A stretch of DNA of 10,143 bases from Bacilli bacterium (lineage in GTDB: Bacteria > Bacillota_I > Bacilli_A > RF39 > UBA660), in assembly GCA_022791215.1 (NCBI GenBank), contig JAAVYQ010000026.1:1-10143 (forward strand), in the 5' to 3' direction. Shown in pieces: positions 1-7,885 of this stretch (the first letter of the stretch is position 1; the number at the start of each line of letters is the position of its first letter). The translations under genes and the position numbers were made by a program. The notes under the pieces are model-generated. The model was not told the origin of the DNA and did not search any database. It saw only the letters and a program-made list of their open reading frames with translations.

Positions 1-2975
1 GTAGCTTGGTTTTCTACTTGAGGATTCCACCATAAGTCTAAGTGTATTACTACGTCTGCGCTTGTGAGGTTAAGTCCTGTTCCGCCTGATTTTAGCGTTA
101 TTAGAAATACGTTTGTATCGTCTTCGTTGAATTTATTTACTAATTCCATTCTTTTTTTAGATGGTACACTTCCATCTATTATGTATGTGGAAATTCCTGC
201 GTTTGTGAATTCTCTATTTACTATGTCTAAGGCTGTTTTGTAACTTGTGAATAAGAGTATTTTGTGCCCATTTTTTATTATTTCTTCAACTAGTGTGATT
301 AGATGTTCTATTTTTGAACTTCCTCCTTCATAGTCTTCGTATATGATTTTTGGGTCTATACATAGTTGTCTTAGTCTTCCAAGTAGTTGTAGTATTTTGA
401 AACTACCTTTTTTGAACCCTTCTTCTGCGATTATTTCGTCCATTTCTTTTTTTGTCTTTTCTAGTTGCGCGACATATAGTTTTTTCTGTTCTTTGTTTAG
501 TTCGATGTATATGCTGTTTTCTATTTTGTCTGGTAGTTCTGTTACTACTTCTTTCTTTTTTCTTCTTAGTATGAATGGTCTTATTTGTTTGTTTAAATTT
601 GTTAATGATTTTAAGTCTTCTTTTTCTACATCTTTTATGTTATATTTTCTACTAAATGTTTGTAAACTCGCTAAATATCCTGGCATGATAAAGTCAAATA
701 TGCTCCATAATTCTAGTACTGAGTTTTCTAGTGGGGTTCCTGTTAATGCGATTTTTGTGTTTCCTTTTAAACTTTTTATTACTTTCGTCATTTGTGCATT
801 AGTGTTTTTTATGTTTTGTGCTTCGTCTATAGCTATTAATTCAAAGTTCATTTTTTCGTATTCTTCTTGGTCTTGTCTTACTAGTCCATATGTTGTTATT
901 AGTATGTTCGTTTCGTTTAGGTGTTTTAGTTCTTCTTTTCTTCTCGCTTTGTTTTCAGCGAATACTTTGAATTTGAGTTCGCTTCCGAATTTGTCAAATT
1001 CATTCTCCCAGTTATATATTAAGGATGTAGGTGCGATTATTAGTATTTTTGCATTTTTCTTTTCTTTTAGTATTTCTTTTATAAAGTATATTAGTTGTAT
1101 TGATTTTCCTAGTCCCATTTCATCTGCTAGTATTCCACCGAATCCACATTTGTATATGTTGTAAAGCCATTTTACTCCTATTGTTTGGTAGTCTCTAAGT
1201 ATTTCTTTGTCTTTTTTTTCGAGTTTTATGTTTTTGTTTTTGTATGATGAAAAGTTATTTATTAATTCGTCAAATAAATTGTTTGTACTGATTATGTGGT
1301 ATTTGTCTTGTTTTATGCTGTCTAAGTATATCGCACGGTATTTTGGTATTTCTCCTGTTCCATTTTTTAGGTCTTTGTCTTTTAAGTCCATGTCGTCAAC
1401 TAATTCTTCTAATTCTTTTAGTTCTTTTGAGTTTTCTAAGTTTATTATGTCTCCACTTTTTAGTTTATAGTATTTCTTTTTGTTTTTAAGCGAGTCTAAT
1501 ACGTTTACTATTTCGTCGTTGTTGATGTTTCCTAAATCAAATTCATATTTTAGTATGTTGTCAGTTCCTATAGAAAATTTTGATCTTATGTTTGTTTCTT
1601 TTATTATGTTTGTCTCTTTCAATTTGTTTGACGTGAATACTTCGTATTTTTCAGCAAGATTTTGTATACCAATTTCTAAAAATTCACCTATTATTTCTAT
1701 GTCATCCATGTATATTTGTTTATTTTCAATTTTGAAGCCATGATATGCTATGTCAGTTATTAGCGTTTGTTCTGTTTCTTCGTCTCTTATTATGTCTGTT
1801 GTCTCTTTAAAGTAATCTATTTCTTTTTCTTTGTATGTAAGTTTTAGTGTGCATATTACTAAATTTCCTTTTAAGTCTAAGTATATTTTTATCTCCGGTT
1901 TTACACCTATTGTGATTTTCCCTTCAGTTGTTTCGTCTAATTCTACTGTGTCTTTTACTATTCCTAATATTCCGTTTGTAAATAACTCTAAATCACTTTC
2001 TTTGAATTTAAGGCTGTCTAATTTTGTTTGTTTCATTAAATCAAGTATTTTACTTACTTTTGCTGGTATTTTATATAGTGTTTTGTTCTTTATTGCATAT
2101 TTGTAGTCTTGTGATAGGTATTCTAATTTGTTGCTTTCAGGTTTTAAATAGTAGTATTCTCCTTCTTTTGTTAGTTTCATTTTTATTGGATTATCGTTTG
2201 ATATTTCTTTTATTGTTCCATATGGATTTATTGTAAATTCTTTCCCTGATAGTATTTCTATAAAATCTTGAAATAATTCATCAGATAGTAACAAGTCTTT
2301 ATAGTTATAGTATGGATTGTTTTTGTAAAGTCTATATAAAAATTTAATTATTTTTTCATCTTGCTCATTAAAATAGTGTTTTTCTGGGTTATATTTAAAA
2401 TTTTTTCCAAATTCTACTTCTCCGTTTTTTGCTTCGTAACTTCTCATGAAGTTTGTCATTTTATTGTTTAGTGAATATAGTTTGTCTTCGCCTATTTTAA
2501 ATTTTAATAGCATGCTTGATGTCTTATAGTAAGGATTGTACTGAGGTAATATTTCTACTGTTAGGTTTAGACATTTTTTTAAGTTGTTTTTACTTTTCTT
2601 TGGTTCAGTATAGAATTCTTTTAGTATTTCTAGTGAATTTGTTAATGTCCTTTCTTCACTATTTATGAAAAATATGTCATCTTGATAATTTATAAGAGAT
2701 GCTGCGATGTGTTTGCACATGCTTCTTGAGTAGTATCTAGGACATGTGCAGTGCGTTCCTATTATTTCTCCTTTTCTTGTTCTTATTTCTACATTATATG
2801 TGGTGTAATCACTTTCCGATTCTACTTCAAATTTTGTGCATCTAGTTAATTCGCTTTCGATCGTCTCTTTTAATTCTATTAATCTTTCGTCGTAGTTTTT
2901 TCCCCTAAGATAGTCTATTCTTCCTAATTGATCTTTTACTACTATATCATATATTTTTTGTTCGTTACTTTTCAT
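1..2975 (-). CDS. SWIM zinc finger + SNF2-family helicase, C-terminus cut off by window edge
   Basis: An ATP-dependent double-stranded nucleic-acid translocase of the bacterial SNF2 family. The frame is open for 991 codons from ATG 2975 to the left edge. The start is supported by GAAGAGGT nine bases upstream and a promoter just before it. Domains in order: a SWIM zinc-binding motif C76-x-C78-x8-C87-x-H89; a long middle region resembling the bacterial SNF2-associated domain, ending near IPKYRAIYLD; then the helicase core. Core motifs visible are DEMGLGKS 618-625 (Walker A, K624), IAPTS 647-651, DEAQ 717-720 (Walker B), GTPLENS 746-752, GGTGLNL 964-970 and WWNP 982-985. Only the last few dozen residues, including the expected motif VI arginines, should be missing. 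All visible catalytic motifs are intact and no frameshift is present. SWIM-SNF2 proteins are common in Firmicutes, but their in vivo substrate is poorly defined. Role in repair, transcription or chromosome handling is inference. Confidence 0.95.
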   Translation of the reverse strand, partial: MKSNEQKIYDIVVKDQLGRIDYLRGKNYDERLIELKETIESELTRCTKFEVESESDYTTYNVEIRTRKGEIIGTHCTCPRYYSRSMCKHIAASLINYQDDIFFINSEERTLTNSLEILKEFYTEPKKSKNNLKKCLNLTVEILPQYNPYYKTSSMLLKFKIGEDKLYSLNNKMTNFMRSYEAKNGEVEFGKNFKYNPEKHYFNEQDEKIIKFLYRLYKNNPYYNYKDLLLSDELFQDFIEILSGKEFTINPYGTIKEISNDNPIKMKLTKEGEYYYLKPESNKLEYLSQDYKYAIKNKTLYKIPAKVSKILDLMKQTKLDSLKFKESDLELFTNGILGIVKDTVELDETTEGKITIGVKPEIKIYLDLKGNLVICTLKLTYKEKEIDYFKETTDIIRDEETEQTLITDIAYHGFKIENKQIYMDDIEIIGEFLEIGIQNLAEKYEVFTSNKLKETNIIKETNIRSKFSIGTDNILKYEFDLGNINNDEIVNVLDSLKNKKKYYKLKSGDIINLENSKELKELEELVDDMDLKDKDLKNGTGEIPKYRAIYLDSIKQDKYHIISTNNLFDELINNFSSYKNKNIKLEKKDKEILRDYQTIGVKWLYNIYKCGFGGILADEMGLGKSIQLIYFIKEILKEKKNAKILIIAPTSLIYNWENEFDKFGSELKFKVFAENKARRKEELKHLNETNILITTYGLVRQDQEEYEKMNFELIAIDEAQNIKNTNAQMTKVIKSLKGNTKIALTGTPLENSVLELWSIFDFIMPGYLASLQTFSRKYNIKDVEKEDLKSLTNLNKQIRPFILRRKKKEVVTELPDKIENSIYIELNKEQKKLYVAQLEKTKKEMDEIIAEEGFKKGSFKILQLLGRLRQLCIDPKIIYEDYEGGSSKIEHLITLVEEIIKNGHKILLFTSYKTALDIVNREFTNAGISTYIIDGSVPSKKRMELVNKFNEDDTNVFLITLKSGGTGLNLTSADVVIHLDLWWNPQVENQA

Positions 2976-3025
2976 TTTTATACTACCTCTTCATTTTTTT
3001 ATTGTTTTATTTTTGCCATAGTCTA

Positions 3026-3054
3026 ATTATATCTTATTGTTCTTAATAGGTCAA
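3026..3054 (-). promoter_or_regulatory. Sigma-A-type promoter for the SNF2 helicase gene
   Basis: On the minus strand TTGACC (3049-3054) is followed after exactly 17 bases by a perfect TATAAT (3026-3031). Transcription would start near 3019, giving a leader of about 44 bases before the ATG at 2975. It lies just downstream of a strong terminator, so the helicase gene should be an independent unit. This is the best promoter match in the window. Confidence 0.85.
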
Positions 3055-3091
3055 ACTTTTCTTTGGGAAGTATTTTGCATTGGTGGGCATG

Positions 3092-3140
3092 AAAAAAGTG
3101 TAATATTTTGCTACTTTTAGTAACTCTTTATTACACTTTT
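3092..3140 (-). terminator. Rho-independent terminator ending the rimP-nusA-infB operon
   Basis: A two-part hairpin starts 15 bases after the stop of the 144-residue gene. The outer stem of about 11-12 bp pairs 3094-3105 with 3129-3140 (AAAAGTGTAATA with its complement). An inner 6-bp stem pairs 3110-3115 with 3119-3124 around a 3-base loop, with one G-U pair. On the minus strand the 3' arm runs into six consecutive T (3092-3097), as expected of an intrinsic terminator. The stem is AT-rich but long. The opposite orientation is not needed, because no gene converges on it. Confidence 0.8.
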
Positions 3141-3154
3141 ATAATTAATTGTTT

Positions 3155-3589
3155 TTATCTTGTCTGTTTTTTTGTTTTTATGAGTGCTTCTTCTATAATT
3201 CGAGGAGAACTTAGTATTTCCATTATTCCAGTAGATGAGACGTTATTCCAAACTAATGCTTCGATTTCGCTTAATGTTATTTCGTCTTTTATAGTGTATG
3301 TTATTTCGTCATTTTCTGTTGTGTTATATATTTCATTGGAATATGTTTTTTTAAATTTTTCAATCGCTTCTTTATTTGCTTCTAGTGTTAATAGTTTCCT
3401 ATTTGTAGCAAATGTTTCGGCTATTTTTATTCTATATTTTCTTAGTTCTTCGCTTGTAATTCTTTTTATTCCGAAGTTTTTATATAAGACATATAATGCT
3501 GTTAAGACTTGCTCTTTATAACTTATATATGTTTTTTCTATTGATATGTCGTCTTCGTCTATTGTCGTTTCTTCTAGGTTTTTTATCAT
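3155..3589 (-). CDS. Unrecognised 144-residue protein, last gene of the infB-rbfA operon
   Basis: I do not recognise this family. The ATG at 3589 immediately follows the rbfA stop codon. Its ribosome site (AAAGAGGA) lies in the last codons of rbfA, so translation is probably coupled. The product is predicted soluble, with no signal peptide or membrane segment. It has an acidic N-terminus (about residues 6-18), then charged, likely helical stretches (for example KRITSEELRKYRIKIAE), and a basic tail ending in KTKKQTR. No catalytic or metal-binding motif stands out, and there is no cysteine. It occupies the position after rbfA where truB is often found in Bacilli, but nothing in it resembles a pseudouridine synthase. 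Composition matches its neighbours and a terminator follows directly, so it looks like a genuine operon member. A role connected to ribosome assembly is only guilt by association. Confidence 0.75.
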   Translation of the reverse strand: MIKNLEETTIDEDDISIEKTYISYKEQVLTALYVLYKNFGIKRITSEELRKYRIKIAETFATNRKLLTLEANKEAIEKFKKTYSNEIYNTTENDEITYTIKDEITLSEIEALVWNNVSSTGIMEILSSPRIIEEALIKTKKQTR

Positions 3590-3931
3590 TTATTCCTCTT
3601 TATTTATTTGTTCGATTATGTTTTCTATTTTTTTTCCATATTCTATCGATTCATCATATACAAATTTCAATTCTGGTATGTGTCTGATGTTTAGTCTTCC
3701 GGCTAGTTCACTTCTAAAGAAGGATGATGCTCCATTTATGTCATGTATTACTTTTTCTTTTTTGTAGTCGTCTAGAGTGGTAAAGTATATTTTTGCAAAA
3801 CTTAAGTCGTTTGTTACAGTAGCATATGTTATTGTTACATTTTTTAAGTCTTCGTCTTTTATTTCTGTTAGAAGTATTTTACTTATTTCTCTCATTAAGT
3901 CTGAAGCTACTCTTTCTCCTTTTAGTTTCAT
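3590..3931 (-). CDS. rbfA: Ribosome-binding factor A
   Basis: RbfA is a small KH-like protein that binds the 30S subunit and helps mature the 5' end region of 16S rRNA, notably at low temperature. The 113-residue product has the family's usual length. The N-terminus MKLKGERVASDLMREISKIL is the typical opening helix. The C-terminal signature is present as R83-H-I-P-E-L88 followed by D93, S95 and G99 (consensus R-x-x-P-E-L-x-F-x-x-D-x-S-x-x-x-G). Its ATG overlaps the infB stop in an ATGA (3928-3931), indicating translational coupling with IF2, its usual genomic partner. Confidence 0.96.
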   Translation of the reverse strand: MKLKGERVASDLMREISKILLTEIKDEDLKNVTITYATVTNDLSFAKIYFTTLDDYKKEKVIHDINGASSFFRSELAGRLNIRHIPELKFVYDESIEYGKKIENIIEQINKEE

Positions 3932-6060
3932 GCTCGTTTCACTTCTTTCATTTCATAGGTTTCTATTATGTCTCCTACTTTTATGTCTATGTAGTTTTCT
4001 ATTGTTATTCCACAGTCAAATCCTTGTTTTGCTTCTTTTACTTGGTCTTTTTCTCTTTGTAAACTTCCTATTTTTCCTTCAAATATTACTATTCCATCAC
4101 GTATTAATCGCATTAGTGATGAATTTTTGATGATTCCTGTTGTTACATGTGAGCCTGCGATTGTTCCAACTTTTGAGAATTTAAATAATTGTCTTACTTC
4201 TGCTTCTCCTGTGATTACTTCTTCGTATTCAGGATCTAACATTCCTTTCATCGCTGCTTCTATTTCTTCTACAGCTTTATATATTATGTTGTATGTTCTT
4301 ATTTCGACATTGTGACTTGCTGCGTTTTCTCTTGTTTTACTGTCTGGCATTACATTAAATCCAATGATTATTGCATTTGATGCACTCGCCAATACTATGT
4401 CACTTTCTGTTATTGCTCCTACTCCACTTCTTATTACAGATGTTTTTACTCCTTCTACATCTATTTTTTCTAATGCATTTTTAACTGCTTCTTCACTACC
4501 TTTTACATCGGTTTTTAATACTATGTTTATTTCTTTTCTTCCACTTTGGATTGATGCAAATAAGTCGTCTAAACTTACAGCCTTTTTTATGAATTTTTTC
4601 TCTTTTTCTAATGCGGCTCTTTTTTGTGCGACTGTTCTAGCCTCTTTTTCAGTTTCAAATGACATGAATTTATCTCCAGCAACTGGTACTTCATTTAGTC
4701 CTGTTATTTCAACCGGAGTGCTTGGTAAGGCTTCTATTAAGTCGATTCCGTTGCTGCTTTTTAGCGTTCTTACTTTTCCATGTGATGTTCCTACTACTAT
4801 AGGATCTCCTATTCTTAGTGTTCCATTATTTATTAAGAGTGTCGCTAGTGGTCCTTTTGTTTTGTCTAGTTTTGCTTCGATTACTGTTCCTAGTGCATAT
4901 CTATTAGGATTTGCTTTTAGTTCTTGCATTTCAGCAAGTGCTATTATATTTTCTAGTAGTAACGCTACGTTTTCTCCTGTGTGGGCACTTAGTTTTACGA
5001 ATATAGTGTCTCCTCCCCATTCTTCAGGTGTTAAACCGTATTCGCTCATTTCACTCATGATTTTTTCTATGTTTCCTACACCTTTGTCTATTTTGTTTAT
5101 TGCAACTATGATTGGAACGTTAGCACTTTTTGCGTGATCTATCGCTTCTTTTGTTTGTGGCATTACTCCGTCATCGGCTGCGACTATTATTATGACTATG
5201 TCTGTTATGCTGGCTCCACGTGCTCTCATTTCGGTGAATGCTGCGTGTCCAGGTGTGTCTATGAATGTTATTAGCGATCCTGAGATTTCCACTTGGTATG
5301 CACCTATATGTTGTGTTATTCCTCCAGCTTCTCCACTTACTACATGTGATTTTCTTATGTAGTCTAGTAAACTAGTTTTCCCATGGTCTACATGTCCCAT
5401 TATTGTAACTACTGGTGGACGTGGTGTTAAATCTTTTTCATCGTCTATTATTTCAAAGTTTTCAAAGTTGCTTATGTCTTTTGTTTCTTCTTTTTTTAGT
5501 TCTTTTCCATATTCTAATACTACTACTTCTGCATCTTCATATGTTATGCTTGCATTTATGTTTAGCATTAATCCTAGTTTGAATAGTCTTCCTACTAATT
5601 CGTCGTCTGTTATGTTTAGTAAACTTGCCAAATCTTTTACTGTCATTCCTTCTTTGTATAATACTACTTTTTCTTCGTTTTCAGATTTGTTGCTTTGTAG
5701 TTTTGATTTGTTTTTGTACAAGTTTTTCTTTTCTTTTTTGTATTCTTCTAGGTTTGTTTTGCTATCTTTTTTCTTTAGTTTTACTTTTTGTGCTCGTTCG
5801 TGAGATAGGTTACTTCCCCCTAGAAGTTCTTCAGCTCGGTCTTCAAATGAAAATTTACTTTCTAATTCTTCGCTTAATAAATTTTCATCTTCTTTTTCTT
5901 CTTCGTCTGTATTTTCGTTTAGTGCTAGGTCTAATGTTACAACGTCATCGTCATCTAGTATGTCATCTTTGCTTGTAACTTGTATTCCTAATTCTTCACA
6001 TTTTTTTAGTAGTGCCTCTACTTTCATTTTTATATCACTAGCGTATTCTTCTACTGTCAT
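3928..6060 (-). CDS. infB: Translation initiation factor IF-2
   Basis: IF2 is the GTPase that positions fMet-tRNA on the 30S subunit and promotes joining of the 50S subunit. With the ATG at 6060 the product is 710 residues, normal for Bacilli. Residues up to about 130 form a charged linker, acidic first and lysine-rich later. One IF2_N module lies at about 136-185. The G domain shows GHVDHGKT 222-229 (G1), GGIT 246-249 (G2), DTPGH 268-272 (G3), NKID 322-325 (G4) and SAH 358-360 (G5). These are followed by the beta-barrel domain, the IF2 domain 3 (about 497-600) and the C2 domain that binds the initiator tRNA, with GFDCGITIE near 680-688. A GTG at 6069 could add three residues, but it lies inside the Shine-Dalgarno sequence. 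The 3' end overlaps rbfA by four bases. A 120-base gap separates it from the preceding gene. Confidence 0.98.
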   Translation of the reverse strand: MTVEEYASDIKMKVEALLKKCEELGIQVTSKDDILDDDDVVTLDLALNENTDEEEKEDENLLSEELESKFSFEDRAEELLGGSNLSHERAQKVKLKKKDSKTNLEEYKKEKKNLYKNKSKLQSNKSENEEKVVLYKEGMTVKDLASLLNITDDELVGRLFKLGLMLNINASITYEDAEVVVLEYGKELKKEETKDISNFENFEIIDDEKDLTPRPPVVTIMGHVDHGKTSLLDYIRKSHVVSGEAGGITQHIGAYQVEISGSLITFIDTPGHAAFTEMRARGASITDIVIIIVAADDGVMPQTKEAIDHAKSANVPIIVAINKIDKGVGNIEKIMSEMSEYGLTPEEWGGDTIFVKLSAHTGENVALLLENIIALAEMQELKANPNRYALGTVIEAKLDKTKGPLATLLINNGTLRIGDPIVVGTSHGKVRTLKSSNGIDLIEALPSTPVEITGLNEVPVAGDKFMSFETEKEARTVAQKRAALEKEKKFIKKAVSLDDLFASIQSGRKEINIVLKTDVKGSEEAVKNALEKIDVEGVKTSVIRSGVGAITESDIVLASASNAIIIGFNVMPDSKTRENAASHNVEIRTYNIIYKAVEEIEAAMKGMLDPEYEEVITGEAEVRQLFKFSKVGTIAGSHVTTGIIKNSSLMRLIRDGIVIFEGKIGSLQREKDQVKEAKQGFDCGITIENYIDIKVGDIIETYEMKEVKRA

Positions 6061-6068
6061 ATAATGCA

Positions 6069-6074
6069 CCCTCT
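6069..6074 (-). promoter_or_regulatory. Shine-Dalgarno site deciding the infB start
   Basis: AGAGGG sits eight bases upstream of ATG 6060, ideal spacing. The alternative GTG start (6067-6069) overlaps its last G, so it cannot use this site. The ATG is therefore preferred. Confidence 0.8.
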
Positions 6075-6099
6075 TTCTTATATTTTATTTTTTAAATTT

Positions 6100-6189
6100 T
6101 TAATTTTTTACTCTTTTATAAGTAACTTGTTCTTCTTTTTCTAAATTAGAGTTTGTAAATCTTCTTATATTACTTTCTGTATACCCTTT
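6100..6189 (-). other. In-frame open tail after the 117-residue gene, possible read-through or nonsense-truncated end
   Basis: Directly after the TAA of the preceding gene (6190-6192) the same reading frame stays open for 29 codons, reading KGYTESNIRRFTNSN and on to YKRVKN, before TAA at 6100-6102. Its codons are purine-rich like neighbouring coding DNA, whereas the 30 bases after it are plain AT-rich spacer. The simplest readings are a nonsense mutation that shortened a protein of about 147 residues, or chance openness. An open frame of this length is not rare in such AT-rich DNA. I found no convincing promoter or terminator in 6061-6189. Confidence 0.35.
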
Positions 6190-6543
6190 TTATAGTTTTA
6201 AAGTCTTTTTAGGGTCTTCTTCTTTTATATTTTCTAATTCTAATAAATTATACATTTCTATTAATGTTAAACGAAATCTAGATATATTTAATCCATACCA
6301 TAGTTTTTCTTCTCTTAATTTTAATAAACAAGAGTAAAAATCTATACTAGCCATATAATTATTGCAACATTTTCCATATTCGTTAATTGAAAGTCTTTGT
6401 AATATAAAAGAAAATAATGATATTGGGCTATTGGTATTTTCATATTTTTTTCCTGTTTCACATGCAATGTTATAAAATGTGTAATTTTCTAATGTATAGT
6501 TTGCTATTACTTGTATTGATTCTTCTATTTCGTCATATTTCAT
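6190..6543 (-). CDS. Unrecognised 117-residue protein between ylxR and infB
   Basis: I cannot assign a family. The ATG at 6543 has a strong ribosome site (AAGGGAG, six bases away) and follows the ylxR stop by 16 bases, so it is cotranscribed. The product is probably soluble, mixed-charge and rich in aromatic residues, with four cysteines (C28, C59, C60, C72) that form no recognisable zinc motif. In most Firmicutes this slot holds ylxQ, an L7Ae-like RNA-binding protein. This protein shows no L7Ae features and is not a ylxQ remnant that I can recognise. Its DNA looks less purine-biased on the coding strand than the flanking genes, which hints at a different origin or relaxed selection. The same frame stays open for 29 codons after the stop, so the gene may be shortened. 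The ORF with its ribosome site is well supported; its function is unknown. Confidence 0.65.
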   Translation of the reverse strand: MKYDEIEESIQVIANYTLENYTFYNIACETGKKYENTNSPISLFSFILQRLSINEYGKCCNNYMASIDFYSCLLKLREEKLWYGLNISRFRLTLIEMYNLLELENIKEEDPKKTLKL

Positions 6544-6559
6544 TTTTTCTCCCTTAATT

Positions 6560-6820
6560 TTAAGATATTTTTGATATTAATTCATCATAGATTTCATTTG
6601 GAACTTCTACTTCAAGGTGTTTTTCTAACATTTTGTTTTGTTTGGCTTTGTTTATTACTTCTATGTCTTTTTTTAGGTATGCTCCTCGGCCGTTTGCTTT
6701 TAATGTATCATCTACAATTACATTTCCTTCAGGAGTTCTTACTACTCTAAATAAGTCTTTTTTTTCTAGTTTTTCTCTCGTTATTACACAAGATCGCATA
6801 GGTATTTTTCTTGTTTTCAA
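6560..6820 (-). CDS. ylxR: YlxR-family RNA-binding protein
   Basis: YlxR is a small, probably RNA- or nucleoid-associated protein encoded beside nusA in most Firmicutes; its molecular role is still debated. The 86-residue product carries the family pattern: KTRKIPMRSC at the start, RVVRTPEG 25-32, and the hallmark NGRGAYL 43-49. The usual second cysteine of the CxxC found in some members is absent (C11-V-I-T), as in many Bacilli homologues. A TTG start at 6820 is chosen because AGGTGA (6826-6831) lies five bases upstream and gives the typical N-terminus. A GTG at 6829 lies inside that site. The nusA stop is 9 bases upstream of the chosen start. Confidence 0.92.
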   Translation of the reverse strand: MKTRKIPMRSCVITREKLEKKDLFRVVRTPEGNVIVDDTLKANGRGAYLKKDIEVINKAKQNKMLEKHLEVEVPNEIYDELISKIS

Positions 6821-6825
6821 ATAAA

Positions 6826-6831
6826 TCACCT
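6826..6831 (-). promoter_or_regulatory. Shine-Dalgarno site deciding the ylxR start
   Basis: AGGTGA lies five bases before TTG 6820 and overlaps the nusA stop codon. It contains the GTG (6827-6829) that would otherwise be read as the first codon, so the TTG start is favoured. Confidence 0.6.
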
Positions 6832-7885
6832 ACTTATTGATTTCTTTATTTATTTCGTTTAATGTCTTTATGTTCAGTTTGTATCTAGTAAGTTTGCTTG
6901 CAAGTTTTATGTTTATTCCTTTTTTTCCTATGGCAAGGCTTAGGTTTTCGTCGTCTGTTATTACTAATGCTTCTTTTGCTTTTTCATCTTGTACACTTAC
7001 GTTTAGATTTTTTGCTGGACTTAGTGCGTTTGCGATAAATATTTCAGGATCGTCGTTATATAGTATTAAGTCTATTTTTTCTCCGTTTAATGCTTTTATT
7101 ATGTTTGCTATTCTTCTTCCTTTTTCTCCTATACAACTTCCTACTGCATCTACATTAGGGTTTGTACTAGATATTGCAACTTTACTTCTTACTCCTGGTT
7201 CACGCGCTACTCCATGCATAAGCAATAACCCGTCTTGGAATTCTGGTATTTCAAGTTCAAATAGTCTTTTTACAAATCCATAGTGTTTTCTAGATAGTTT
7301 TATTGATGGGCCTTTTGTCGTTTCTTCAACACTTACTATATAAACTTTTACACTTTCTCCCATTTTAAGTGTTTCTCCTGGTATTAACTCGTTTTTAGGC
7401 AGTATTCCTCGCGCTTTACCTAAGTCTACATAATAGTTTTTATTGTCTTCCATTGCAAGAAATCCTAACATCATTTCGTCTTCTTTGTCTCGCATTTCAT
7501 CCATAATTTTGTTTCTTTCAGCTTCTCTTATTTTTTGTAGTACTACTTGTTTTGCTACTGATATTGCTACTCTTCCAAAGTCATCAGGTGTTACTTCTGT
7601 TTCTATTATGTCTCCTATTTGTGCATCTGGTTTGATTTCTATCGCTTCTTCTAAGCAAAGTTCTTGGTCTTCATTTTCTAATTCTTCTACTACTGTCATT
7701 CTTTTGAATAGTTTTATTATTCCATTTTCTGTATTGATTTCAGGTTTTATGTCTGCATCTTCACCTGTTTCTTTTTTGTATGCTGCGACTAGTCCATTTC
7801 CCATCGCTTCTATTATGGTCTCAGCAGGTATTTCTTTTTCTTCTACTAAGTAGTCAAATGCACGTTTAAATTCTTTATTATTCAT
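6830..7885 (-). CDS. nusA: Transcription termination/antitermination factor NusA
   Basis: NusA binds RNA polymerase and nascent RNA and modulates pausing, intrinsic termination and antitermination. The 351-residue protein has the compact Firmicutes architecture without the C-terminal acidic repeats of enterobacteria. An N-terminal polymerase-binding domain covers about 1-125, followed by an S1 domain at about 135-199 (GILPKNELIPGE, then IKLSR). KH1 spans about 205-290, with GEKG 253-256 inside VGSCIGEKGRRI and the conserved EIFIANALSPA. KH2 follows, with GKKG 320-323 inside LAIGKKGINIKLASKLT. The ATG at 7885 lies within the end of rimP (8-base overlap). Its ribosome site AAGGGAG is made from the last rimP codons, so the two genes are translationally coupled. 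Confidence 0.98.
   Translation of the reverse strand: MNNKEFKRAFDYLVEEKEIPAETIIEAMGNGLVAAYKKETGEDADIKPEINTENGIIKLFKRMTVVEELENEDQELCLEEAIEIKPDAQIGDIIETEVTPDDFGRVAISVAKQVVLQKIREAERNKIMDEMRDKEDEMMLGFLAMEDNKNYYVDLGKARGILPKNELIPGETLKMGESVKVYIVSVEETTKGPSIKLSRKHYGFVKRLFELEIPEFQDGLLLMHGVAREPGVRSKVAISSTNPNVDAVGSCIGEKGRRIANIIKALNGEKIDLILYNDDPEIFIANALSPAKNLNVSVQDEKAKEALVITDDENLSLAIGKKGINIKLASKLTRYKLNIKTLNEINKEINK

Noticed and set aside
343..1164. Long open frame on the + strand opposite the SNF2 helicase gene, and similar + strand frames such as 4364-5137 opposite infB and 6837-7283 opposite nusA.
   Set aside because: Their translations are low-complexity, Ser/Phe/Leu-rich strings with no family motifs. 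They lie antisense to genes with intact catalytic signatures, and A-rich coding on the minus strand makes stops rare on the other side.
3020..3090. Short inverted bits around the GGTGGGCAT segment between terminator and helicase promoter, considered as an operator or riboswitch.
   Set aside because: No stem longer than about four pairs forms and there is no direct repeat. The segment lies upstream of the promoter, so it is not in the transcript.
6061..6189. A possible separate promoter for infB in the 120-base gap.
   Set aside because: TATAAA-like strings occur, but no acceptable -35 lies 16-18 bases upstream of any of them. The gap is better explained by the open tail of the preceding gene plus AT-rich spacer.
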